Assembly (NCBI GenBank): GCA_026874595.1
Contig: CM049319.1
Span: 41,585,973-41,649,972 of the forward strand
Origin: Sipunculus nudus
Taxonomy: Eukaryota > Annelida > Sipuncula > Golfingiida > Sipunculidae
DNA length: 64,000 nucleotides
Reading direction: 5' to 3'
Under the pieces are notes generated by a model. That model was not told where the DNA came from. It did no database searches and was given only the letters and a program-made list of their open reading frames with translations. Shown piece by piece: positions 24,465-35,526 of this stretch (position 1 is its first letter; the number at the start of each line of letters is the position of its first letter). Both the position numbers and the translations under genes were made by a program.

Positions 24465-25493
24465 AACTAGAATATCAGCAGAAGCTGACAAAAGCCCTCA
24501 TCCAAAAGAACAGTGTTTAGAGGTGGTAACAGTATCAAGTACTAAATATCTGTTCTCACATGGATGTATTTCTGTACATGTCTCAGTTATAAATTTAAAA
24601 TGGAGAGGTATGTACCATGATTCATAACAATCCATCAAATGCTTCCTGAAAAATAAGCTTCTAAGTTTTATTCTATTATCAGCTCTGTGACCTTGAAAAG
24701 TAGGTCAAGGTCACCCATCTTCGAACTTGACCGAGATTTTGTCGATATACATCTTCACCAAAGAAATAAAATTCCTATTGTGAATCCTTTTAGAGATATC
24801 CCGCTCACAAGGCCAAAGTTGAAAAATCCAAGAAAAATTCATCAAAAATCAGATATTGCAGGTGGCGCCCCCAAACTTGTGCAGCAGTTACAGACCATCA
24901 CTCCCTATGATCAAAGTAAGTATTGTGAAAATCCAGCCAATGGTTCCTGAGAAATAAGCTTCTAAATGTTTTTTCTATAATCAGCTCTAAAACATAGAAA
25001 AATAGGTCAAGGACTCATCTTCGAACTTGACCGAGATTTTGTCAATATACATTTTCACCAAAAAAATAAAATTCCTATGGTGAATCCTTTTAGAGATATC
25101 CTGCTCACAAGCCCAAAGTTGAAAAATCAGATAAAAATTCATTAAAAATCAGATATTGTAGGTGGCGCCACCAAACTTGTGTAGCAGGTACAGATTATCA
25201 GTCCCAATAATCATAGTAAGTTTTGTGAAAATCCATCAAATGGTTCCTGAGTAATAAGCATCTAAGTGTTTTTCTATAATCAGCTCTAAAATGTAGAAAA
25301 ATAGGTCAAGGTCACCCATCTTCGAACTTGACCGAGATTTTGTCGATATACATCTTTACCGAGGAAATAAAATTCTGACGGTGAATCCTTTTCAAGATAT
25401 CCCGCTCACAAGGTAAAAGTTAACGGACGCCGGACGGACGGACCGCTTGGGTGACGACAATAGCCCATCAGCCTAAGGGCTGAGGGCTAAAAA
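24465..25493 (+). mobile_element. HLE-6 element, complete
   Basis: Start AACTAGAATA, 5' hairpin TCAGC-agaa-GCTGA (24475-24488), then AGCCCTCA (24493-24500). The 3' end carries TGAGGGCT (25481-25488), its exact reverse complement, inside a hairpin AGCCC(a)TCA-GCC-taag-GGC-TGA-GGGCT (25462-25488), followed by AAAAA. A short cggacggacgga tract precedes it. The core has three units of about 300 bases marked by gaacttgaccgagattttgt (24723, 25022, 25323). Two units carry ggtggcgccaccaaacttgt-type words. Non-coding. Confidence 0.75.
24700..25425 (+). repeat. tandem repeat in HLE-6, ~300-bp unit
   Basis: Two full units and one partial unit, each with aggtcaaggtcacccatc-like start, cttgaccgagattttgtc, aatccttttagagatatcc and a palindromic gtggcgccacc (intact at 25161, one change at 24861). 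Confidence 0.8.
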
Positions 25494-25559
25494 GGAATAT
25501 GTGTTTAAACCAGTGATTGTGAACTAGTTACTTAAAGTTGGAAATAAAGATTCAATTGA

Positions 25560-27459
25560 AACTAGATGTGTCTGAACGACACGAATGCCCCCGCCTTGGG
25601 CAAATTAGAAACATTTGTAAAATTTGGAAAATTTTTTAAGTTCAGGAGGTGTCGTATGGTCAAAAGTAGGTCAACAAGGGCAAAATGCAAACTCTATCTG
25701 TAACGGGTCATTATCAAGCAACACACCAAAAATCATGCCAGAATATGCAGGCATTGTGAAAAAAAGTCCATACATGTGCATTTTCCATAAAAATTTCTGT
25801 CTTTCATGAAATTTTCTATGTTTAGGATCCGTAAAACAATCAAAAGTAGGTCAACCGGGATGAAACGCAAACTCGATCTGTAACTGTCATTATCTGCCCA
25901 CACAAAAAAAATCAGGGTGGTATCTGCAGGCACTGAGGAAAAAAAGTCAGTACATATGCATTTGTTATGAAAATTTATATTTTTCATGAAACTTTCTATG
26001 TTCATGAGCAGTCAAATGGTCAAAAGTAGGTCAACTGAGACCAAACAAGAACTCAATCTGTAACTGGTCATTATCTGCCTACACACCAAAAATCAGGCCC
26101 ATATCTGCAGGCACTGCGAAAAAAAGTCCATACATGTGCACCTTTTTTATGAAATTTTCTATGTTAGAGCACCGTCAAACGGTCAAAAATAGGTCAACTG
26201 GGACAAAACGTGAAACTCCATCTGTAACTGGTCAATATCTGCCGACACACCAAAATTCAGGCCAATATCTGCAGGCATTGCGAAAAAACGTCTGTACATG
26301 TGTATTTGTCATGAAATTTCATATTTTTCATGAAATTTTCTATGTTCAGGAGCCGTAAAACGGTCAAAAGTAAGTCAACCGGGACGAAAACACAAACTCG
26401 ATCTGTAACTGGTCTATATCTGCCCACACACCAAAAATTAGGCCAATATCTGCAGGCATTGCGAAAAAAGTTTGTACATGTGTATCTGTCATGAATATTT
26501 CTATTTTTCATGAAAATTTCTAAGTTTAGGAGCCGTAAAACGGTCAAAAGTAGGTCAACCAGGACGAAACGCGAACTCCATCTGTAACTGGTCTATATCT
26601 GCTTACACACCAAAAATCAGGCCAATATCTGCAGGCATTGCGAAAAAAAGTCCGTACATGTGTATCTGTCATGAATATTTCTATTTTTCATGAAAATTTC
26701 TAAGTTTAGGAGCCGTAAAACGGTCAAAAGTAGGTCAACCAGGACGAAACGCGAACTCCATCTGTAACTGGTCTATATCTGCTTACACACCAAAAATCAG
26801 GCCAATATCTGCAGGCATTGCGAAAAAAAGTCCGTACATGTGTATCTGTCATGAATATTTCTATTTTTCATGAAATTTTCTAAGTTTAGGAGCCGTAAAA
26901 CGGTCAAAAGTAGGTCAACCAGGACGAAACGCGAACTCCATCTGTAACTGGTCTATATCTGCTCACACACCAAAAATCAGGCCAATATCTGCAGCCATTG
27001 CGAAAAAAAGTCTGTACATGTGTATCTGTCATGAATATTTCTATTTTTCATGAAATTTTCTAAGTTTAGGAGCCGTAAAACAGTCAAAAGTAGGTCAACC
27101 AGGACGAAACGCGAACTCGATCTGTAACTGGTCTATATCTGCTCACACACCAAAAATCAGGCCAATATCTGCAGGCATTGCGAAAAAAAGTCCGTACATG
27201 TGTATCTGTCATGAATATTTCTATTTTTTCATGAAATTTTCTAAGTTTAGGAGCCGTAAAACGGTCAAAAGTAGGTCAACCGGGACGAAACGCGAACTAA
27301 ATCTGTAACTGGTCTATATCTGCCCACACACCAAAAATCAGGCCAATATCTGCAGGCATTGCGAAAATAGTCTGTACAACTGTTTCATTTCGGAATGACG
27401 GAATGACAGACATGGGTAAAACTATATGCCCCGGCCACTTTGTGGCGGGGGCATAAAAA
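25560..27459 (+). mobile_element. HLE-5 element, complete
   Basis: Start AACTAGAT, 5' hairpin GTGTC-tgaac-GACAC (25568-25582), then TGCCCCCGCC (25586-25595). The 3' end at 27426-27454 is a hairpin ATGCCCC-g-GCCAC-ttt-GTGGC-GGGGGCAT, containing GGCGGGGGCA, the exact reverse complement of the 5' word, followed by AAAAAA. A tandem array fills the core. No (GGAC) tract beyond a short ggaatgacggaatgacag. Same plan as HLE-6 and HLE-1 with unrelated sequence. Non-coding. Confidence 0.8.
25640..27370 (+). repeat. tandem array in HLE-5, 180-bp unit, ten copies
   Basis: The word ggtcaaaagtaggtcaac recurs every 180 bases (26541, 26721, 26901, 27081 and so on). Units on the 3' side are nearly identical over whole lines of sequence; units on the 5' side (25.6-26.3 kb) have diverged. 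Each unit has a catgaaattttct stretch and a gcaggcattgcgaaa stretch. Confidence 0.9.
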
Positions 27460-27540
27460 AACTTTGGTTTTATATGGTTTATTTAATAAACCATCAACAG
27501 GGTAGATATATTTCCTTCAATCACCTGAAGAAAGCATATA

Positions 27541-28699
27541 CAGTAGAACCCCTGCTAACGGCTACGCCTCAATACGTCTATAACAGTCACATTTTCTGGT
27601 CCCGAATTTTCGACCGTTTTATTTCATAATCATTTTGTTGTCAATTACGGTCACTCCTCTATTCCCTATTACGGCCAGGTTTCTCGGTCCGACAGGCAGG
27701 GAAACGCCTCAATTACCGTCAGGGGCAATGACTCCATGACATTGGCTCAACAAATCGAGCCGCCACTTCTGACCTTAATATCATTACACAATTGTCCGCT
27801 GTCCACAATTGAGTGCCTGGATAAAGGTAACCACTCGATCGTGACTAAGTAGTTTGATAAGTAACCAGCTTCGTACTACCCCCACACAGCCCCGTTAGTA
27901 TGCACAATAGTAAGGCACGTGTTCCCACCTGCGTTTATGTTTGTGAATCAGTCGTGCAAGCCAGATCTTAAACAGGGTGTTTGTCATAAAATTAATGAAT
28001 GACAACCAGCGATCCCTATGATTATGTCATCAAAAAAAGTTAGGCAAACTGTGGATCTTTAAACTTTCTTTAATGTCCTTGTAAACACGTAAATCAAATG
28101 AAAACAGTGTGGCACACATCGCACAATTTACTCATATATGAATAATTATAAAGGTAAAATAAACATTATTACATGTACAAAATGTTACGTATATTCTGTC
28201 CCAATCACTTTGACCATTATGGTGACCAAGAAAAGACATGAACTTGCTCTCAAAGAGAAGGCAGATCTGATCAGGAAGAGTGGCGGGAGAAAAAGTCGAC
28301 AGCTAGCAGAAATCTATGGTTTAAAACATACTTAAGAGGAAACGAGAGATCATGGAACACTATGAAGAAAACGCTAATGCCAGTAGATAAAGGCAGTGTG
28401 TATCTACAGGGAATGATCAACTGAACAATGTCATGTGGCAGTGGTTCAACAAAATTGTACAAATATTATGGATATACAATCTGTTTGCAATTTAATAACA
28501 AACACTGTTTATTGATAACAATAATTATACTAATACTCTGTATATATGTTTATTTTGTCGATTGTAATAAAGATTTGAACTTGGTTTTATGTTACATTTT
28601 AACCCCCTCTTCCTGGTCAAGTCCTGTATAACGGCCACTCCTGTATTAAGGCCACATTCATCCGGTCCCGATGGTGACCGTAATACAGGCGTTCTACTG
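27541..28699 (+). mobile_element. pogo/Tigger-like DNA transposon relic
   Basis: Inverted ends CAGTAGAACCCCTGCTAACGG (left; compare the right end read inwards, CAGTAGAACGCCTGTATTACGG) are each flanked by TA (27539-27540 and 28700-28701), the Tc1/mariner/pogo target duplication. Subterminal tacggtcactcct and tacggccagg words recur inverted on the right. Length 1159 bases, so most of the transposase is deleted. An AATAAAG polyadenylation-like signal is at 28567. Superfamily is supported independently by the coding remnant inside. Confidence 0.85.
28219..28462 (+). pseudogene. Tigger/CENP-B-type transposase N-terminus, broken
   Basis: From the ATG at 28219 the frame reads MVTKKRHELALKEKADLIRK and on to RQLAEIYGLKHT, the first helix-turn-helix (CENP-B N-terminal / pogo DNA-binding) of Tigger-like transposases. 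A stop follows at 28333, and the homology continues in other frames: KRKREIMEHYEENANASR (28334 on) and NDQLNNVMWQWFNK (about 28413-28455), the start of the second DNA-binding (Tc5-type) domain. At least one frameshift, in-frame stops and loss of the DDE catalytic region make it non-functional. It would have bound the element's ends. Identification rests on recognised motif order, not a search. Confidence 0.75.
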
Positions 28700-30937
28700 T
28701 AGTGGGGTTTTCTTGCATAATATGTATCAGTACCCTGTGCATCTCTATAACTCTTATGCACACTGATAAAAGAGCAGCTGGTGTTATTCAAAATTAAAAT
28801 GATCACTGGAAAACATGTGCACCAACTTGTTCAATCAAATTGGACAAATGAAAGCTGCCTCCCCTGTGCCTTACAAATTTGTGAAAAGTTGAACAAGGCC
28901 TACAGGTCTAATGCGAACCTGTACAATGAGATTACACCAGGTATAATGCTTCAATGATGGACCATTACTTTTCAAGAACATGTGTAACATGTATATGAAC
29001 AATGCAAGTACTAAATACTTAGAACAAGAAACAATTAAAAAAAACATCACTGCTGCAATTCTGGCATGGGTGCAAACAACACAAAAACTAGAATATGGGT
29101 AGTCAACAACAACTATGTGTATCCTCCAAAATCAGTGTGGGAAAGGTGAAGTGAGGCATGGATTGAGTGGCAAGGGGAAATAGAGTGAAGTGTGTTGCAT
29201 AATAGCCTGGATGTCTGCAGCCGAAATGTGTATGTAGGTTGCGCCACCTACCACTAAATCCAGAAAGCTGTCCAAGATGTATAAACATGCAAAATTTTTG
29301 GCAGATAAGTCAAACCATGAGATATGAGTGATTTTAGCCCAGGGCAGACAAACAGATGGACACTGTGCAAAAATGGTGGCAGGTGGCACCACCAATTTTG
29401 TGTATGATTAAGAGATATGTGAGATTTATACACATGCAAAATTTCAGGGGGATATGTCAAACCAGTCCTGATATATAAGCCTGAATGTGTGCAGCGTATA
29501 CATAAATATAGGTGGCACCACCTGCCACAAAATCCAGAAAGCTTCCAAGATGTATAAACATGCAAAATTTTAGGCAGATAAGTCAAACCACTACTGAGAT
29601 ATGAGTGATTTTAGCCCACAGCAGACAAACAGATGGATGCTGTTCAAAAATGGTGGCAGGTGGCACCACTAATTTTGTGTATGGTTAAAAGTTATGCGAC
29701 ATCTATACACACGCAAAATTTCAGGGGGATATGTCAAAGCAGTCCTGAGATATAAACCTGAATGTCTGCAGCGTATACATAAATGAAGGTGGTGCAACCT
29801 GCCAAAAAATCCAGAAAGCTATCCAAGATGTATAAACATGCAAAATTTAGGCAGATAAGTCAAACCACTACTGAGATATGAGTGATTTTAGCCCAAGGCA
29901 GAAAAACAGACAGACGCTGTGCAAAAATGGTGGCAGGTGGCACCACCAATTTTGTGTATGATTAAGAGCTATGTGAGATCTATATATATGCATAATTTCA
30001 GGGGGATATGTCAAACCAGTCCTGAGATATAAGCCTGAAAGTCTGCAGCATATACATAAATTTAGGTGGCCTCACCTGCCACAAAATCCAGAAAGCTATC
30101 CAAGATGTATAAACCTGCAAAATTTTAGGCAGATATGTCAAACCACTGCTGAGATATGAGTGATGTTATCCCACGGCAAAGAAACAGACCGAGGCTGTGG
30201 AAAAATGATTGCAGGTGGCGCCACTGCTTTTGCGTATGATAAAGAACTTTGTGAGATCTATAAACATGCAAAATTTTTGCCCATTCGGTCCAATGGTTCC
30301 TGAGATATAAGCTTGGATGTATGCAGTGTAAATTTGAATGTAGGTGGCGCCACCTGTCATAAAATTGAGAAAGCTGTCTAAGATGTATAAACCTGCAAAA
30401 TATCAGGTGGATAAGTCAAACCACTGCCGAGATATGAGTGATTTATCCCAAGGCAGATGAACAGATTGACGCTGTGCAAAAGTGGTTGCAGGTGGCATCA
30501 CCAGTTTTGCGTATGATAAAGAGCTATGGGAGATCTATAGACATGCAAAGTTTTAGCCCAACTGGTCGAAAGGTTACCGAGATATGAGCTTGGATGTCTG
30601 CAGCTTAAACTTGAATGTAGGTGGCTCCACCTGTCATAAAATTGAGAAAGCTGTCAAGGATGTATATACCTGCAAAATTTCAGATGGATAAGTCCAACCA
30701 ATGCAGAGATATGAGTGTTTTTATCCCAAGGCAGATGAACAGATGGACGCTGTGCAAAAATGGTTGCAGGTGGCGCCACCATTTTTAGTGTATGTTATAA
30801 AGCTTTCCAAGGGCTACATTTGTGCAAAATCTTTAAACTTATCAGTCAAACAGTTCACCAGATAAGTGGGTTTATATGTGGAAACAGACACACAAATGGA
30901 CGCTGGGCAGAGAGGAAAGGTCAGAGGTCAACCAAAA

Positions 30938-32535
30938 TCAAGGGACCCATGGGTCACATCGCTCAGCTGAATTTTGGAAAATATTAGTAACCGCAAAATA
31001 TTTTTATTTCTCTTGGTTTTTCATGTATATTATCATCAGAAAAGCTATGAGAAAATGGCCCTGCTAAAATGAAACTAATTATTAGAATAATGGACATGAG
31101 CTTAACCATTTAGTGATGCACCAAGGGAACAAATGGGCCTAAGGTAAGTGTTATATAAAAGTAACATTTCATAAACAAATAATGTGTGAAGGTAATTAAG
31201 TTTTCAAAAGTAAAATATATGGCCATAGGAGTTAAAAATTAATCCAACAAAGTTTGACCAATATTTCTAATTTTAATACTAAGTTAACAGTGTTATTCAC
31301 ACCTAGGCCCTGCAAACTTTAAGAGATATGAATGAAATGCTACAAAGTATTTATATCTTCATAAATCTTGTCAGTTAGCACTTACATTAGATCCTAAATT
31401 TTATCACATTTGAATATTAGGATTAAATTCCTGAATTTTTTTTCTTTAAAACAATCAAAATTTTCCAAGTCTCATTGAAAAGAATTTATTTAACATTAAA
31501 ATTATAAGATTCATCTTGTTTGTCCTGTGTATTGAAGGGGTGGATGGGGGGAGGGGACACCATTGTTACTGCTCGTTGCTGCAAAAAATTTTAATTTTAA
31601 GATTCATCTAGTTCATAGTACAGGTCTGTCAACAGAATAGGGGTGGGGTGGGGGGGGGGGGGGGGGGTGCGGGGGTTGCCAGAGCAAAAGGCTCCCTGAA
31701 GTATGGTATTAACTGCAGACAGCCTGATCAAGCTCAACTCAGTCCAGAGAGCTGCACTGAATGACCTACAGACACCAAAGTGGACTGCTTGACAATGTAA
31801 GGGAATACAACAAGAGCCTCCAAATTCAATAACTAGCCTAATTTTTCAGCTTTTATTTTCAAATTTCAGATTTAAACAGATTAAATCCTTATGTGTACAT
31901 GCTGTGAAAATTAAATCCACAGTACTTACAGGAAAAAACGTGCCGTGGCTAAAGTTGGGCAAAATTTAAGGAACCAACTTTATATTTTGCCAATATTTAA
32001 ACATTTTTTACAGATTTTGATCTAATTTTGGTATAAAATTAAATTTTGATTAATTAAAGTTGTATTACTGAAAAAAGTCCCTACCTTTTACCACTTTTGG
32101 TCTTAAGGACCAAATATTTTTCCTGATATTTTTACAAAGTCCATTATGTTTGGGCCCATAACTTTTTAAATTAAATAATACTGAATTAATTTCTGGCATG
32201 TACATAGGAACTATATAGAGGAATATTTATGGTATATATAAAGGAAACCAGATGAGTGGTTTTGATATTGGGTAGTCCTGAAGTGTGAAAATAGATTTCT
32301 AATAAAAAATTGAGGTTTTTCCTTATTATCTCGAAGGAACAAAGTCCTATTGACCCAATTTTCAGCATGGTTGGATATTTTGTGGACATCAAACTGTATG
32401 CCGAATTTCAGATTCGTAGGTCCAATGGTTTCGAAACGTGCCATTCTTACGGACAGACGGACAGACACATGGACGGACGGACGACGGACAATGGACCATG
32501 ACTATAGCTCAGATGACTTATAGTCAGCTGAGCTA
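30938..32535 (+). mobile_element. HLE-2 element, compact type (1.6 kb), nested in HLE-1
   Basis: Start TCAAGGGACCCATGGGTCAC, then GCTCAGCTG followed by aattttggaaaatattag; end with the HLE-2 hairpin at 32505-32534. The body matches the free copy at 56086-57603 over its 5' two thirds. It sits in the same HLE-1 site as the 2.6 kb HLE-2 at 13290 although the bodies differ. A poly-G tract is at 31650-31667. Confidence 0.8.
31650..31667 (+). repeat. poly-G tract
   Basis: Eighteen G preceded by ggggtgggg, inside HLE-2. The homologous spot in the 56 kb copy (56830) reads gggtggggga. Confidence 0.95.
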
Positions 32536-33561
32536 ATGAGGGGGCAGCAGTTCACATGTGACCGATCATAATTCCAAATTTTAAAAAATTCTGCCCAGTG
32601 GTTATGGAGGAGTTCTCCGAAAACCTATGCGGCGATGGCCGCAGCGTCGTCGTCGGACTGAAAACACAGTATCCGCAAAACTCTGTTTTGGCGGATACAA
32701 TGATTGTAGCTGGCACCACCAGTCTTATATACAACAAAGAGATATATAAATATGCCCAATGTCAGACTGATATGTCAAACCCCTCCTGTGAAATAAGCAG
32801 GGACATACACTATGCAAAAATTATTGTAGGTGGCGCCACCAGTCTTGTACACTATAAAGCTTCCCTATATGTATAAACATGCCCAATTTTGGGGTTATGT
32901 ATCAAATTCCTCTGTAGAAATATGCAGGAGCATACACTGCAAAAGTCAATGTAGGTGGCACCACCTGTCTTGTAAATGAGAAAACCATCAAAATATCAGT
33001 CCAATACATCAAACTTCCCCGGAGTTTGATGCACTTTGCTGACAAGGCTTAGGTGAGTAAGGCAGTTGCCCCCGAGTGACCTGTGTCAAATTGCTGCCTC
33101 AAGCTCCTGCACTGAGTGAACTCTTGACCTGCACCTGGCTAGACTGAGTGAACATTTGACCTGTACCTGGCTGCACCGAGTGAACCATTAACCATAATCT
33201 GACACAGTTGGCAGTCTGCCAAAGCAATAAATAGATCCAGGCTGAACTATGGTGCCAAAAGGATGCAGTGAGCAGTCTGCTAAAGCTATAAATAGAATGC
33301 AGCTACTGCACTGAGTGAACTCTTGACCTATACCTGGCAGCACTTCTTCCAATCCTGGCACTGTGCCAAAACTATTTATAGAGCTGACATCATCTTGGCT
33401 AATGGCCAACATCAAGGCACTGGCAACCTGCCAATGGTAAACCAAGTGCTGCCATCTGTACACAAAAGTGGTCCCTACTTGAAATAACTTTTTAATTTAT
33501 TTTCCCAATACAAAATGATATTCAGCTGACTTTTTATAAAAAGAAATCAGGAATATATGTA

Positions 33562-34370
33562 AAAAGACATTTCTTGGCACCGCAGGTGCCAGAGTATCCC
33601 CAGACATAGTATGCCCCCCCCTTTAAGAATAGGCCCCCCTTTTTAGCAGCATATACTGACACTTGGTACATCAATAAAAGCAGGAATTATCATCTAGAAA
33701 CTAATTTTTTGATAGATGGCTCCTGTGGCCTTGACCTTTGACCTTGAGACCCCAAAACTGATGTTGATCATCCACTTTTATATATAAATCAATAGAGGTC
33801 TAGATTTATTGATGGGCCATATATAAGTCAGGTTTGAATTCCATATATTAATCCCAAGCTTGAATTATCATCTCGGGAACTAATTTTTGGACAGATGGCT
33901 CCTGTGACCTTTACCTTTGACCTTTGACCTTGTGACCTCAAAATTGATAGGGGTCTTCCTCTATTGGCAGATGAACTATATGTGCAAGATGAAAGGTCTG
34001 AGATGAAATGTTTGGCTGAAAATGCATCCACAATCTTTTTAAAGATGTGTCCTGTGAAGTTAACCTTTGACCTCATGACCCCAAAATCATTTGGAGTCTT
34101 GCTTTTTCAATGGGACATATATAAGTCAAGTTTGAAATAAATACATCAATAACAGCAGAAATTATCATCCAGAATCTAATTTTTTGACATATAGCTCCTG
34201 TGGTCTTGACCTTTGACCTTGTGACCCCAAAATTGATATGGATCATCAACTATTGGCAAGTGAGCTATATATTCAAGATGGAAGACCTGGGATGAAAGTT
34301 TGGCTTCAAATGCATCTTTCAGTATCTTTTAAGATGCGAGTCCAGTGACCTTGACCTTTGACCTGCTTAA
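33562..34370 (+). mobile_element. HLE-4 5' part, with AGGTCA direct repeats
   Basis: Starts AAAGACATTTCTT, then hairpin TGGCACC-gcag-GGTGCCA (33575-33591) and GTATCCCCAGACATAGT (33594-33610), the HLE-4 5' end seen also at 41328. Repeated blocks of about 145 bases follow, each with a tgacctttgacct word (33732, 33918, 34207, 34352). No HLE-4 3' end; HLE-3 host sequence resumes at about 34371. Confidence 0.6.
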
Positions 34371-35526
34371 ATCATATTTCTAATTTTTTTTAAAAGCTTT
34401 TAAAAAAACTTTCTTGTCAATATTAACCAAAGATAAACTTAAATCTAAATGTCTAGTGGCATGATGTAATAGATGCTGATAAACTGGTGCCAGGCTAGAT
34501 GTTACAGCATAACACAGCTAACAAATATGGTAAAATGACTCAATTCAATCTCCATAATTCAGCCAAAAAATCATTCATGTGGAACCATCAATGACAATTA
34601 TTATAAGAATTATTGTAGGGATTATTTTTGTAAAATATTTAACAAACTGGCTTCAGTGGCATCAGTCAAAAAACGTTTCACAGGTTTATAACTCATATAG
34701 GAAGATACAGCAAACTGGCTAAGTTCAGCTTCCCATAACTCAGCCAAAAAGACTGAACCAAAACCATTTAAACAAACTTGAATTATCAACATCTGAGGAT
34801 AATTAATGTGTGAGATTAAAGAATTTGGCCCAGTGGTTTTTGAGAAGAAGATCTTTGTAGCCACTGAGCTAAAATGTGCTGTTATGCCATATGAATAAAT
34901 TCAGCTTCCCATAACTTAGCCAAGTCACTGAAAAGAGACCATTTGAACAAACTTCAGAAAGCACTACCCTAGGATCATTTCTGTGTGATATTAAACATTT
35001 TGGCCATATGGTTTCAGAGAAGAAGTTTTTTGTAGCCCTCAGTGTGATACAGGCACTGATGCAGGTGGCCCCACCAATACCTCAATTTCAGATATGACCT
35101 TTGTGACCAACATTGGCATAAAATTTGGTGATGATAGCTCCAGCTGTTTCTGAGATTTAAATTTTAATAAGCTTTTTTGCACAGTTAACAAAGTTCAACC
35201 TCCTGTAACTCGGCCAAAAATCTGAAACCATTCGAACAAACTTGAGAAAGATTGTTCCAGGGATCATTTCTGTGAAATATTTGACAATTTGGCTGGACAA
35301 TTTCAGAGAAGAAGATTTTAAAAGCTTTTTTAGCTTTTTCCCTATAAAATATAAGACAAGGCCTACAGGCCTAATGCGAACCTGTGCAAAGTTTAGGAGT
35401 ATGAATGGAGGTTTATTTTTAAAATTTAATATTGATCCTCCTGAGTCTTGTATATCTACCTACGTCATTATGATTTCAGCAAAATGGAAGTTTCTGACCT
35501 GCAAGTTTCGGACTAGGACATTTTAA

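Larger units (their letters stand above)
29086..32701 (+). mobile_element. HLE-1 element nested in HLE-3, itself split by HLE-2
   Basis: Start AACTAGAATATGGGTAGTC; end GTATCCGC...GCGGATAC at 32669-32698, then AA. Six tandem units of about 278 bases run from 29.3 to 30.85 kb, and the 3' unique segment is split between 30937 and 32536 by HLE-2 (left part ends gaaaggtcagagg, right part starts ggggcagcagttcac). In the outer HLE-3 it occupies the same position as the HLE-2 at 10985-18445. Confidence 0.8.
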
